A stretch of DNA of 64,000 nt. Origin: an uncultured Pseudomonadota bacterium. Lineage in GTDB: Bacteria > Pseudomonadota > Alphaproteobacteria > Rs-D84. Location of the stretch: NCBI GenBank assembly GCA_937885575.1, contig CALABO010000015.1, forward strand, positions 16,934 through 80,933, read 5' to 3'. The notes below the pieces were generated by a model, which searched no databases, was not told where the DNA came from, and saw only the letters and a list, made by a program, of their open reading frames with translations. The position numbers were made by a program, and so were the translations under genes. Below, piece after piece: positions 53,455 to 62,559 of the stretch (position 1 is its first letter; each line of letters starts with the position of its first letter).

Positions 53455-53628
53455 AGTGTTAGTGATTAGTGTAAGTGGTTAGTGCGGGCGCGGATGCGCC
53501 CGTTTTTTGTATTAATGTATAATTCTGCGCTTCAGCAATGTGACGATTTATCGAATTTTTTTCGTAATTACAAGATAATTCCAGAAACGACTAACCACTA
53601 ATCACTAACACTTACACTTACCACTAAT
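53455..53628. repeat. Inverted TTAGTG-type arrays around a terminator
   Basis: GTGTTAGTGATTAGTGTAAG (53457-53476) and GTGGTTAGTG on the left, and the inverse ACTAACCACTAATCAC with ACTTACACTTACCACTAA (53590-53628) on the right. Between them are the terminator at 53485 and about 80 AT-rich bases without a gene. Confidence 0.8.
53485..53508 (+). terminator. Intrinsic terminator after the lipoprotein gene
   Basis: CGGGCGC-GGAT-GCGCCCG (53485-53502) followed by six T residues. Confidence 0.9.
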
Positions 53629-53684
53629 TTACACTGGAATTAGATATTCGTTTTGTGTTATAATCTTTCAAAGCGAGAGAGATT

Positions 53685-54953
53685 TTGTCGGGTCAATATG
53701 TCAATATTAAACGGAAAAAATATGCGTCGGGATTGGTGTGGCAACCGATGGTGGCGGGGTTTACTACGCGCGCGTATGCCCAAAAATTGGCAAATGGTAT
53801 TGACCGGCGGTTAAACCTTTATGTGCGTTATAATGAAATGGTTGGGCTTGGGGCGCGGTCAAATGGTTTGCATTCCGGAATGCCATCAATTGCAATCGAA
53901 ATTATAAATGCTTTGCCGGGGTATTCTTCGATGCTTGCGGCGTTTAAAGTGGAAGATAAATTTGTTTTGGTTGCGGTTAGAAATGGCGTTATTCTGCATG
54001 ATTTGTTGTTTGAAAATGAAGACAGCGCACGTGAAAAATATGCCGAATTGAATGAGATTCCAGATTGGAATGCAACTTTTGCACCGGCGGCATGGGGAAT
54101 TCCGCGCGCGGTTGATAGAAGTATTTTTGATTTGATTTCTGGGCGGGTTCATGCGGTTTTGCGCCCGATAAGTCGTTTGGCATCGGGGATGATGTCTTTG
54201 GTGTTGTTGGTTATTTTTGCTTTGATGTTTTTGTATTTCTTTCGTGATTCGATAAATGAAGTTTTTGCGCCAAAACCACAGATATCAAAGATAAATCCGG
54301 AATTAGCCGCAGAATATAAAAGAAAAATCGAAGAAAAAGATAAAGAATTAGACGAGCAATTTGAAATAAGGCAAGAACCGGAATATCAACCATTGGAAAT
54401 GCCGTATGATTATTTGCCGGATCCATATGAACGTGCAGATTTGTGCTATCGGGCAATTGGATTTTTGATGCAACAGGTTGTCGGGTGGAATCAGACCGTG
54501 GTGGAGTGTGATAAGACATATGCTTCGGCAACTTTCCGGCGGTCGTTTGGAACACTCGACGATTTTTATGTTATCGCAGGTGATGTAATGCCGGGCGTGT
54601 TTGTTCAAGAACTAAACGATGATGAAATTTTGGTGCGTGCAAAATTGCCGGAACGTGTGGTTTCGTCTTCGTATGATTTGCGCGATGTTGATACGATTGT
54701 TCGCGAATTGACAAGCAGATTTCAATCTATAAACATTGATGCAAGTGTTATGCCGGTTGCTGATGTTGTTTCAAATGGTTTGCAAACTGCCGAAGTTTAT
54801 TTTGTTGGGGTCACAGTGGACACAAAACTTATCCCAGAACAATTTATAAAGATTTTTGAAGATTTTGGCGGTGTGTATATGACAAAGGTGTCGTGGAATG
54901 CCACCAGAAAAATGTGGAACTATGAGGTGATAATCTATGCAAAACAAAATTAA
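53685..54953 (+). CDS. pilO2: Type 4b/IncI1-type pilus accessory protein PilO2
   Basis: The 422-residue protein has an N-terminal cytoplasmic domain of about 165 residues, one TM segment (SLVLLVIFALMFLYFF, about 171-187) and a periplasmic domain. This is the layout of the PilO pilin accessory protein of IncI1 thin pili (R64). The gene order PilO-PilP-PilQ-PilR here is that of R64. The start is TTG at 53685 with GAGAGA 4-8 bases upstream. TATAAT at 53659-53664 is a likely -10 box. Its end overlaps pilP by 17 bases. Confidence 0.82.
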   Translation: MSGQYVNIKRKKYASGLVWQPMVAGFTTRAYAQKLANGIDRRLNLYVRYNEMVGLGARSNGLHSGMPSIAIEIINALPGYSSMLAAFKVEDKFVLVAVRNGVILHDLLFENEDSAREKYAELNEIPDWNATFAPAAWGIPRAVDRSIFDLISGRVHAVLRPISRLASGMMSLVLLVIFALMFLYFFRDSINEVFAPKPQISKINPELAAEYKRKIEEKDKELDEQFEIRQEPEYQPLEMPYDYLPDPYERADLCYRAIGFLMQQVVGWNQTVVECDKTYASATFRRSFGTLDDFYVIAGDVMPGVFVQELNDDEILVRAKLPERVVSSSYDLRDVDTIVRELTSRFQSINIDASVMPVADVVSNGLQTAEVYFVGVTVDTKLIPEQFIKIFEDFGGVYMTKVSWNATRKMWNYEVIIYAKQN

Positions 54954-55623
54954 ACTTTTATTGTGTGTGTTTATGTTTGGAATAGCACAAGCGTGTTATG
55001 CCGAAGAAACTTTCATTGATGTAAATGTCGATGATGCGGCCGCGAACGAGCAGTTTTCTGCGGATGCTATCGAAGAATACAATGTTGATGGGTCGCTGTT
55101 TCAACAGATTACTGATTTGGAACAAGAAAAGGTCTTGATGCAATTGGAAAAGGAACGTGCACAATTGAATCTTGATTTGGATAGATTGGCGGCGGAAAAA
55201 ATAAAGTTGCATATGGAAATTGATACTTTGTCCGGTCGGGCAGAGCAACAACAGCAAGAATTTGAAACAGAACGCGCGCGTTTGCAAAACGAAGCAAAGC
55301 GTTTGGAAAACGAACGCGAAGCGTTGAATAACAGGTCAGATATATCTGTGCCAACATATGCGCCATCGCAACCTGTGTATTCGGAACCCGTGCAGCCAAA
55401 GGTGGAAACCGAGATAACAAAGAAATTCAAACTTATCAATGTGTTTGGTGCCGGTTCGCAATTGCAGGCGACGGTTCAAGATTTATCAAATGGTCAAAAT
55501 AAAAAGTTGAGTGTTGGTAAAGAATTGGATGGGTACATTGTGAAATCCATATCTTTGGATGAAGGTGTTGTGTTTTCAAAAGATGGTGAAATCCAAACAT
55601 TGAATGTTGCAAATGGTAATTAG
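54937..55623 (+). CDS. pilP: Type IV pilus biogenesis protein PilP (IncI1-type)
   Basis: A 228-residue protein with a signal sequence (IKLLLCVFMFGIAQACYA), a long coiled coil (about residues 55-130) and a small C-terminal beta domain (FKLINVFGAGSQLQATVQDL). This matches the periplasmic PilP of IncI1 pili in layout. It probably connects the inner-membrane platform with the secretin. It is translated from within the end of pilO2 and is two bases from pilQ. Confidence 0.8.
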   Translation: MQNKIKLLLCVFMFGIAQACYAEETFIDVNVDDAAANEQFSADAIEEYNVDGSLFQQITDLEQEKVLMQLEKERAQLNLDLDRLAAEKIKLHMEIDTLSGRAEQQQQEFETERARLQNEAKRLENEREALNNRSDISVPTYAPSQPVYSEPVQPKVETEITKKFKLINVFGAGSQLQATVQDLSNGQNKKLSVGKELDGYIVKSISLDEGVVFSKDGEIQTLNVANGN

Positions 55624-55625
55624 AG

Positions 55626-57248
55626 ATGAAAGATTTTTCGGACGATATCGTTTTTGATAAAAAGCCAACCGTGCCAGTTGGAATGGAACGGTCGGATGCG
55701 GACGAAATTGTCGAATATCTTTTTTCTGAAAACAATAAATTGCTTACCGGGAATGGTGCTGAATTTCAGTTGCCAAAGGAAACCCAAGGTTTGTTGGCAT
55801 ATTTTTCGAATGGTGGTTTGGTGATTTCGCGGACGCATCGGTATGATGGTCGGGTGCTTGCGTTTCTTGATTTGTTGCGAAAGAAAAATCGTCCTATGTT
55901 TTCGCCGTTTTATGCAGATTTGGGGTTGTTGTCGTCAATATATAAATACTATGAAAATAAACTTGGTGGTGCGCGATCGCGTGTTGATTACAACAACCAA
56001 ATGCAAAAGGACTTTATCGACATTGTTGCCAAGGCCGCCGCGCAAAAAGTTTCGGATATTCATATAGAGGTTGCGGACCAAACAACAATTTATTTTCGTA
56101 TAGATGGCAGTATGCAACCGGTCTTGGAATTCAATGCGGGGTGGGGCGAATCTTTTGTGCGTGCCGCGTTTGCGTCCGCTGATATTTCAAATTCGAACTA
56201 TGCACAAAACGAATATCAATCGGCACAGAAAGATGGGCGCACGCCACTTCGCGGAACAAAAGATTTGTATTTGCCCGAAGGTGTCCTTAGTATTCGTATG
56301 CAATTTAATCCGGTGGCGTTCGGGTCGCGGTATGTTGTGATGCGATTGCTGTATGACAACCCATCGGAAAGTATTACAACCGAACAAGAATTTGGAAAAT
56401 ATGAACAAACACTTTTGCATCGTCTGCGTTCGTTTCCAACAGGTTTGGTTGTGGTTGCGGGTCCGACCAGTTCAGGTAAATCAACAACACTTGTTCGCAA
56501 TATGGTTTTGATGTTAAAGGAACATCACTATGAAATAAACCTGATTACTGTCGAAGACCCGGTCGAACAAAAAATCTTTGGTGCGCATCAGATTCCAGTT
56601 ATAAATACAACCAATGAAGAACAACGCGAAAACGAATATACCGAAGCGTTGGCGGCGGCATTGCGCAGTGACCCTGATACACTGATGGTTGGTGAAATTC
56701 GAACACTGGCCGCAGCGCAACTTACCGTCAAAGGGGCGCTTTCGGGGCATAATGTTTGGACGACATTGCATGCGAATTCTGCGATGGCGGCGTTGGTGCG
56801 ATTGCTTGATATGGGGGTAGAGGCGTTTAAGTTAAAAGAAGAAACAATGATGCGCGGACTTATTTCTATGCGGTTGTTCAAGCGTTTATGTCCGTATTGT
56901 CGGGAACATTTGGCAAATCATCCTGAACGGGCTGAATATGGTCGTGTAATGGACGCGTTTGGTGATTTGGGTTTGAATCAGGTTTATATTCGCGGCGCGG
57001 GATGTGAACATTGTAATGGAACCGGAACAATGGGGCGTATCAAGGCGGGTGAAATTATTATCACAAACAGTGATTTCTTGCAATTGGCACTTGCGGGCAA
57101 AACAGATGAAGCCGTCAAATATTGGTTGGAAGAAATGGATGGGCGAACATTAAAAGAAGCGGCGTGTTCGTTGATGTTGCAGGGGATAATTGGTGTTGAT
57201 GAACTGGAACGTTGGGTTGGATTGCTGGATAGACCGGGGGTATATTAA
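55626..57248 (+). CDS. pilQ: Type IV pilus assembly ATPase PilQ (IncI1-type, GspE/PilB superfamily)
   Basis: A 540-residue secretion ATPase: N-terminal domain, then Walker A GPTSSGKST at about residue 279, Asp box ITVEDPVE, Walker B LMVGEIRTLAAAQL, His box TTLHANSA. A CPYC...CEHCNGTG zinc tetracysteine motif is near 415-465. It powers pilus assembly at the inner membrane. Note that PilQ of this plasmid-type system is the ATPase, not the secretin of type 4a pili. Confidence 0.93.
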   Translation: MKDFSDDIVFDKKPTVPVGMERSDADEIVEYLFSENNKLLTGNGAEFQLPKETQGLLAYFSNGGLVISRTHRYDGRVLAFLDLLRKKNRPMFSPFYADLGLLSSIYKYYENKLGGARSRVDYNNQMQKDFIDIVAKAAAQKVSDIHIEVADQTTIYFRIDGSMQPVLEFNAGWGESFVRAAFASADISNSNYAQNEYQSAQKDGRTPLRGTKDLYLPEGVLSIRMQFNPVAFGSRYVVMRLLYDNPSESITTEQEFGKYEQTLLHRLRSFPTGLVVVAGPTSSGKSTTLVRNMVLMLKEHHYEINLITVEDPVEQKIFGAHQIPVINTTNEEQRENEYTEALAAALRSDPDTLMVGEIRTLAAAQLTVKGALSGHNVWTTLHANSAMAALVRLLDMGVEAFKLKEETMMRGLISMRLFKRLCPYCREHLANHPERAEYGRVMDAFGDLGLNQVYIRGAGCEHCNGTGTMGRIKAGEIIITNSDFLQLALAGKTDEAVKYWLEEMDGRTLKEAACSLMLQGIIGVDELERWVGLLDRPGVY

Positions 57249-57250
57249 AA

Positions 57251-58321
57251 ATGACAAGAATTGAAATTTTTTATGCAAAAATGGTTTGTCGGTTTAGCAC
57301 GAACAAGCGTATAGCAATTTGGCGCAAATTGGTGTCGTTGCTTAAAAATGATTTTACTTTGGTGAACGCATTAAACCGTTTGCAAATGACGGAATCGCAT
57401 GGTGGTGCAAAACCAAACGAACCTTTTGCTATATGTTTGCGCGAATGGGAAAGAAACCTTGAACGTGGGTACAGTTTTTCCGAAGCCACACGCGGTTGGA
57501 TTCCAACAGATGAAACGTTGCTGCTGACATCCAGTAATATGTCAAGTTTGATTGTTGCGCTTGAAAACGTTGGGCGGATTGTTGTTGCAAACAAACGGAT
57601 TGGTCGCGCGGTGTTTGGTGCGATTGCATATCCGTTGCTGTTGTTGGTTTTGGTGTTCGGTATTATTATCATGGTTGGAATTTACCTTGTTCCGCCACTT
57701 GCCGAAGTCGCAGGTGAAGGTATGGTGTGGACCGGTGGTGCGGCATCACTTATATGGTTATCCGAATGGGCAGGGCGGTATTGGAAATTTATCGCGTTTT
57801 TGTTCGTGATTGCGATGGTTATAATATGGCTTTCGTTGCCAATCTGGTCGGGGCGTTTGCGCGCAATGTTTGATAAATTTCCACCGTGGAATATCTATAA
57901 AATTCGCGTTTCGGTTGGGTGGATGATGTCAATGGCTGCGATGGTTTCATCGGGTGTTTCTATACCGGACGCAATGCGAATAATTGCAGATAATGCAAAT
58001 GGATATTTACGAAATATTTTGGATAAAACACTGCGGCATATTGCGAACGGTGACAACCTTGGGAATGCGTTGCAGAATACAGGTATGGATTTTCCAAGCC
58101 AAGAATTGATTGGGGATTTGGCGGTTTATTCAGATATGAACGATTTTGATGAAAACCTAAATCATATCGCAAACGAGTATTTGGAAGAATCTGTTCGAAA
58201 AATAGAATCTTTGTCGGATGCGCTGAACACAGTTGGAATTTTGCTGATATCCGGGGTGATTGCGTGGGTTGTCCTTGGGACGTTCCAAATGCAAGACCAG
58301 ATTACCGCGTTTTTGTCATAA
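57251..58321 (+). CDS. pilR: Type IV pilus inner-membrane platform protein PilR (GspF-like)
   Basis: A 356-residue GspF/PilC-type platform protein with two copies of the T2SF domain. The N-terminal domain (FSTNKRIAIWRKLVSLLKND) is followed by two TM segments (PLLLLVLVFGIIIMVGI and about 180-200), and the second domain ends in a C-terminal TM segment (VGILLISGVIAWVVLG). It works with the PilQ ATPase. No pilin, prepilin peptidase or secretin gene follows in the window. Confidence 0.9.
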   Translation: MTRIEIFYAKMVCRFSTNKRIAIWRKLVSLLKNDFTLVNALNRLQMTESHGGAKPNEPFAICLREWERNLERGYSFSEATRGWIPTDETLLLTSSNMSSLIVALENVGRIVVANKRIGRAVFGAIAYPLLLLVLVFGIIIMVGIYLVPPLAEVAGEGMVWTGGAASLIWLSEWAGRYWKFIAFLFVIAMVIIWLSLPIWSGRLRAMFDKFPPWNIYKIRVSVGWMMSMAAMVSSGVSIPDAMRIIADNANGYLRNILDKTLRHIANGDNLGNALQNTGMDFPSQELIGDLAVYSDMNDFDENLNHIANEYLEESVRKIESLSDALNTVGILLISGVIAWVVLGTFQMQDQITAFLS

Positions 58322-58449
58322 TAAAAAGAGAAACACCGTTATATGCCGCGATTTTGGAATTTTTTGTAAAAAATCCAGGATATAAAATACCGCCCGATGA
58401 ATTTGTCGGTTTGGTTAGTATGTTGTCCAAAGAGGTGTTAAAACACTAA
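58264..58449 (+). CDS. Small ORF overlapping the pilR end (uncertain)
   Basis: A 61-codon frame from GTG at 58264, in another frame within the last 58 bases of pilR. Its second half, LYAAILEFFVKNPGYKIPPDEFVGLVSMLSKEVLKH, has protein-like composition outside pilR. GGGGTGA lies 6-7 bases upstream. If real, it is a small helical protein of the pilus operon; a truncated remnant is also possible. An alternative start inside the non-overlapping part was not seen. Confidence 0.35.
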   Translation: MGCPWDVPNARPDYRVFVIIKRETPLYAAILEFFVKNPGYKIPPDEFVGLVSMLSKEVLKH

Positions 58450-59018
58450 ACCATAAACGGCAGGTTTTCCAAAGTTCCTTCGGCCACGCGCAGGTTCACA
58501 TCAATCATCATAAACACGCAATCGGGGCTTGCCTTTACAAGTTCTGGGTCGAACATATGTGTCGACAGCAAGTGACTTGTGTTCACCGAGATTTTTGTTA
58601 TCAAATGGTCGTCGTCAAGCAGAGTATAAATCGGCCCAGCATCACGCGGGACATTTTGTCCGATTTCGTGTTCGTTTTGTGGACAACGCAGGCCGTCAAA
58701 AAGTGTCTTGATACGGTTATCAATATCAGAACGCGGAACACCGATAATTTCTGGGTGTAGCATTTGGATGTCCAATTCTGCAATCAATTTTAGTTTTGGT
58801 GTAATAATCGGGTTCCAATCTATGCCGCCGACATGCCGGGTGATAATTGGGCTTTTCTTGGCATTTGGTCCCATGTATTGCGTTAAATTTGTCCACGGTT
58901 CGTGTTCCAAAAGTTTTTTAAGTTGCGGGTGAAACTGCATCCGGATATCGGACACATGTTGTGCGCGTTTTTTTGGATTTATTAAAATTTCACCAAAATA
59001 TAGTAATTTGAATTTCAT
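58446..59018 (-). CDS. RusA-like hypothetical protein
   Basis: The 190-residue protein has DIDNRIKTLFDGLRCP and, further on, LLDDDHLITKISV, spaced as the acidic motifs of RusA-type Holliday junction resolvases (DxDN...D...DDD). The rest (FHPQLKKLLEHEPW at the N-terminus) matches a widespread uncharacterised family. A nuclease role is inferred from the motif only. Convergent with the pilus operon and divergent from gyrB. Confidence 0.6.
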   Translation of the reverse strand: MKFKLLYFGEILINPKKRAQHVSDIRMQFHPQLKKLLEHEPWTNLTQYMGPNAKKSPIITRHVGGIDWNPIITPKLKLIAELDIQMLHPEIIGVPRSDIDNRIKTLFDGLRCPQNEHEIGQNVPRDAGPIYTLLDDDHLITKISVNTSHLLSTHMFDPELVKASPDCVFMMIDVNLRVAEGTLENLPFMV

Positions 59019-59049
59019 TTCTTTTTTCCTTTATTTTTTGCCTTTTTCT

Positions 59050-59078
59050 TTGACAATTATAGCATAATTTGCTATGTT
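59050..59078 (+). promoter_or_regulatory. Predicted gyrB promoter
   Basis: TTGACA (59050-59055), 17-base spacer, TATGTT (59073-59078), 30 bases before the gyrB start. AAAGGA is the ribosome-binding site. Confidence 0.65.
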
Positions 59079-59107
59079 TTGAATACAAAAAAAGAAAGGA
59101 TTTGTCA

Positions 59108-61507
59108 ATGACAGTAAATAATGAATATACAGGTGATTCAATTAAGGTCTTAAAGGGGTTAGAGGCGGTAAAAAAACGCCCTGGAATGTATATCGGTGAC
59201 GTGGGCGAGGGCGGATCTGGCCTGCATCACATGATTTACGAGGTTGTGAATAATTCTATTGACGAAGCAATGGCGGGCTATGCCGATACGGTCTATGTTT
59301 CGTTGAACCCGGACGGCAGTGTGACCATCCGTGATAACGGTCGTGGTATGCCGTTCGATATCAACCACGAAACTGGGCGCAGTGCGTTGGAACTTATTAT
59401 GTGTGAATTGCACGCGGGGGGTAAGTTTGATAACGAAGGCAATGGCGCGTACAAGGTTTCTGGTGGTTTGCACGGGGTTGGTGTGTCGGTTGTGAATGCA
59501 CTTTCAACCTGGTTAAATGTGCGGGTTTGGCGCGACGATAAACAGGCCGAGATGTCCTTTGCCGACGGTGTGCCAACGATGGATTTGAAGATTACTGAAA
59601 ACAAAACCGGTTATGAGCATGGAACCGAAGTGACATTTTTGCCTTCGCCGGAAACATTTGCATCAACGGTGTTTAATTTTGATACACTTGAAAACTGGTT
59701 ACGTGAACAATCTTATTTGAACGCCAATGTGCGGATTATTTTGGAAGACCTGCGTGGCGGCGAAAAGAAAGAACGCGAATTTCATTCGACCGACGGGCTT
59801 GCAGGGTTTGCAACATATTTGGACAAGTCCAAGGAACTGTTGAATCGTGACCCGATTCAGATGATAAAGACAATTGACGATTCTTATATTGAAATTGTTT
59901 TGCAATGGACGACCGCGTATACCGAAACATCGCTTTGCTTTACGAATAATATTCCAAATCGCGATGGTGGAACGCACTTGGCCGGGTTCCGTGCGGGACT
60001 GACGCGCGCAATCAATAAATATATTTCGGAACAAAATACCAAGAAAGATATCAACCTTTCGGGCGAAGATTTTCGCGAGGGACTTACCAGTATAATTAGT
60101 GTGAAAATTCCCGACCCGAAATTTGGTTCCCAAACCAAGGATAAATTGGTGTCCAGTGAGGTTCGTCCGATTGTTGAAAATACAACCAGCGAATTATTGT
60201 ATCAATATCTGGAAGAAAACCCGGCGACCGCAAAACTTATTGTTGATAAGATACTGGAAGCCGCGACCGCGCGTGAGGCCGCACGCAAGGCGCGTGAACT
60301 TTCGCGGAAAAAGACCGGACCGGAACTTGGGGGACTGCCTGGGAAACTTGCAGGGTGCAGTGAACGCGACCCGGCAAAATGCGAACTGTTTATTGTCGAA
60401 GGGGATTCGGCTGGTGGTACGGCAAAGCAGGGCCGCGATAGAAAGACCCAGGCGATTTTGCCGTTGCGTGGAAAAATTTTGAATGTTGAACGTGTGCGGT
60501 TTGACCGAATGCTGTCGTCTGATACGATTGGCGCGCTTATTACCACAATGGGTGCGGGTATCGGTAAAGATGATTTTGATGTAGAAAAAATGCGCTATCA
60601 TAAAATTATCATTATGACCGATGCTGATGTCGACGGACAACATATTCAAACTTTGCTGATGACATTTTTCTATCGGCATATGCCGGCGGCGATTGAACGC
60701 GGTTATATCTATGTCGCGAAACCGCCGCTATACGGCGTGACGCGTGGCAAACAACAGATTTATTTGCAAAATCAACGTGAAATGGACGACTATTTAATGG
60801 ACCAATTGGCGACCGACGGTGTTGTGCAAATTGCATCGGGGACCCAGATTTCCGGCGCAGATATGAAGCGGTTGTTGGATTTGGTGCTTGATATGCGTAA
60901 TGTTTTGCAACCGCTAAATCACATTATGCCGCTGCGGTTTGTAGAGGCATTGGCACTGAACCGCGTGTTCGATGATGAATCGGCGGAAAACTGTGAAAAG
61001 GCCGCAAAAATGCTGGATGCCCAGGAATTAGAGTTTGAACGCGGTTGGCATGTGGTGGCAAATGATGCGGGTGTCACGATTACGCGGACACTGCGCAGTG
61101 TGACGGAAAGTTATTTGCTGTCGCGGGAAAAGTTGAATTCACCGGAAATCAACGCGTGGCGGCGGATGTCCGGGCGCGAAGAATTGATGGAAACATTTTC
61201 GGCGCCGACGATACTTACGGTTAAATCAAAATCGCAAAAGATTTGGGGCGCGTTTAATTTACTAAATACCGCGTTTGAATATGCGAAAAACGGGTTAAAG
61301 ATTCAACGGTACAAGGGGCTTGGTGAAATGAACGCGGAACAATTGTGGGAAACAACAATGGATCCGAATCATCGGTCGCTGTTCCAGGTGACTGTGAATG
61401 ATGCGTCACAGGCGGATGCGGTGGTTTCCATGCTGATGGGTGATGTTGTTGAACCGCGCCGTGACTTTATCGTTGAAAACGCATTGGACGCAAATTTGGA
61501 TGTATGA
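59108..61507 (+). CDS. gyrB: DNA gyrase subunit B
   Basis: GyrB hydrolyses ATP to drive supercoiling with GyrA. The 799-residue protein has the GHKL ATPase motifs NSIDEAMAG, RDNGRGMP and SGGLHGVGVSVVNAL. The transducer domain follows, then a Toprim domain with VEGDSAGGTAKQGRD, LRGKILNVE and TDADVDGQHIQTLL. The C-terminal RYKGLGEMNAEQLWETTM completes it. HIQTLL replaces the more common HIRTLL. Start MTVNNEYT at 59108 with an SD; the frame opens 13 codons earlier. Confidence 0.98.
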   Translation: MTVNNEYTGDSIKVLKGLEAVKKRPGMYIGDVGEGGSGLHHMIYEVVNNSIDEAMAGYADTVYVSLNPDGSVTIRDNGRGMPFDINHETGRSALELIMCELHAGGKFDNEGNGAYKVSGGLHGVGVSVVNALSTWLNVRVWRDDKQAEMSFADGVPTMDLKITENKTGYEHGTEVTFLPSPETFASTVFNFDTLENWLREQSYLNANVRIILEDLRGGEKKEREFHSTDGLAGFATYLDKSKELLNRDPIQMIKTIDDSYIEIVLQWTTAYTETSLCFTNNIPNRDGGTHLAGFRAGLTRAINKYISEQNTKKDINLSGEDFREGLTSIISVKIPDPKFGSQTKDKLVSSEVRPIVENTTSELLYQYLEENPATAKLIVDKILEAATAREAARKARELSRKKTGPELGGLPGKLAGCSERDPAKCELFIVEGDSAGGTAKQGRDRKTQAILPLRGKILNVERVRFDRMLSSDTIGALITTMGAGIGKDDFDVEKMRYHKIIIMTDADVDGQHIQTLLMTFFYRHMPAAIERGYIYVAKPPLYGVTRGKQQIYLQNQREMDDYLMDQLATDGVVQIASGTQISGADMKRLLDLVLDMRNVLQPLNHIMPLRFVEALALNRVFDDESAENCEKAAKMLDAQELEFERGWHVVANDAGVTITRTLRSVTESYLLSREKLNSPEINAWRRMSGREELMETFSAPTILTVKSKSQKIWGAFNLLNTAFEYAKNGLKIQRYKGLGEMNAEQLWETTMDPNHRSLFQVTVNDASQADAVVSMLMGDVVEPRRDFIVENALDANLDV

Positions 61508-61538
61508 TATAATCGTTGGATATAAAGGAGTATAAATA

Positions 61539-61835
61539 ATGTCTGATAAAGATTTTTATATTGATGAAGATGGTGTGATTCATCGCAACCCAAAATCGCA
61601 TACGACATCAAGAAAAGAGGTTGTTCATAGAGAAGTTGTGGTTAAAGAGCATTTTGACCCGAATAAAAAAAGCGAATCAACAAAATCGGCAAAGCAAGTT
61701 TTTGATGAAGCAATGTCTATATTGCGTGATGGGACAATGGATGATTTGCAGAAACGGACGCACGAAGAATTTCGTGACGATGATGCTGATTTTTGGAAAA
61801 AGGTTGCGCAGTTTAAAAAGGGACGTAACCAGTAG
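61539..61835 (+). CDS. Hypothetical charged protein (98 aa)
   Basis: A 98-residue, strongly charged soluble protein (MSDKDFYIDEDGVIHRN at the N-terminus). A lysine/glutamate-rich middle and a C-terminal helix (DADFWKKVAQFKKGR) follow. I do not recognise a family. AAAGGAG lies 9 bases before the ATG. It follows gyrB by 31 bases and abuts the HhH-GPD gene, so it is probably a member of the same transcript. Confidence 0.7.
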   Translation: MSDKDFYIDEDGVIHRNPKSHTTSRKEVVHREVVVKEHFDPNKKSESTKSAKQVFDEAMSILRDGTMDDLQKRTHEEFRDDDADFWKKVAQFKKGRNQ

Positions 61836-62543
61836 ATGTTCACGGCGGATTGGTTCTTTGATTTAGAGAAAAAAATAAAAGATTTGGGCGCGGACAGTGA
61901 CGCCCAATCTTTTGATGAAATTCGTGAAATGTTGTCAACCCCGCGGCGGTTTACGGCGGACGAGTTTGCGATCATGTGCGCCTATGTAATTTTGGCGGGC
62001 GGGTTTTCGCAAAAAACCGCAAAGCGGATTCATAAAAACATAATGGAATATATCTATAAAAATGGTGCGGATTTTGATGCGATTTTTCAAATGTTTCATA
62101 ATAAAAATAAAGTAAGTGCGATTTGTAAAATCTGGGAAAACAGGGCAGGGCTTTGCGATGGTTTTTATAATTGTGCGACAGATTCGGAAAAACTTAGTTA
62201 TCTATCGAAACTGCCACATATTGGAAAAATAACCGCGAATCATTTGGCGCGAAATTTGGGTATTGATGTTGTAAAATATGATGTTTGGATTCGGCGCTTG
62301 GGCGCGCTATACGCCGGAATCCGGTGTATAGACGATTTGACGCCGGAAATAAAATCGGCGTGCAATGATATGTTTGCGCACCTTGTGCATGAAACAGGAT
62401 TGCCACGGGGGTATATAGATGTTGTTCTTTGGAAAGCGTGTCAGTTAAAAATTATTTCTATGGATGCCTGCTTGCGGTCGGGAAAGACCACCCCGGCCTT
62501 CGGCCACCCCTCCGCAGGAGGGGAACTGGATACTAACCACTAA
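61836..62543 (+). CDS. HhH-GPD family DNA glycosylase with repeat-derived C-terminus
   Basis: The 235-residue protein has the helix-hairpin-helix LPHIGKITANHLARNLG (about 128-144), followed by VVKYDVWIRRLG with the catalytic aspartate of HhH-GPD base-excision enzymes. There is no Fe-S cluster motif. Relatives include archaeal-type 8-oxoguanine glycosylases, but the substrate cannot be told. The last 23 or so residues (LRSGKTTPAFGHPSAGGELD) are translated from a family B repeat (62489-62527), and its stop comes from the TTAGTG-type flank (ACTAAG). Thus the original C-terminus was replaced. Confidence 0.8.
   Translation: MFTADWFFDLEKKIKDLGADSDAQSFDEIREMLSTPRRFTADEFAIMCAYVILAGGFSQKTAKRIHKNIMEYIYKNGADFDAIFQMFHNKNKVSAICKIWENRAGLCDGFYNCATDSEKLSYLSKLPHIGKITANHLARNLGIDVVKYDVWIRRLGALYAGIRCIDDLTPEIKSACNDMFAHLVHETGLPRGYIDVVLWKACQLKIISMDACLRSGKTTPAFGHPSAGGELDTNH
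62489..62540 (+). repeat. Family B repeat copy 5, within the glycosylase 3' end
   Basis: CACCCC-GGCC-TTC-GGCC, CCCCTC-CGCA-GGAGGGG and AACT (62489-62527), followed by ACTAACCACTAAG, an inverted TTAGTG unit which supplies the stop codon. Confidence 0.87.
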
Positions 62544-62559
62544 GTGAACGGAGTGAACG

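Noticed and set aside
53455..53628. TTAGTG arrays considered as a CRISPR or telomere-like repeat
   Set aside because: Units are 6-7 bases, irregular and without spacers; no cas genes are present.
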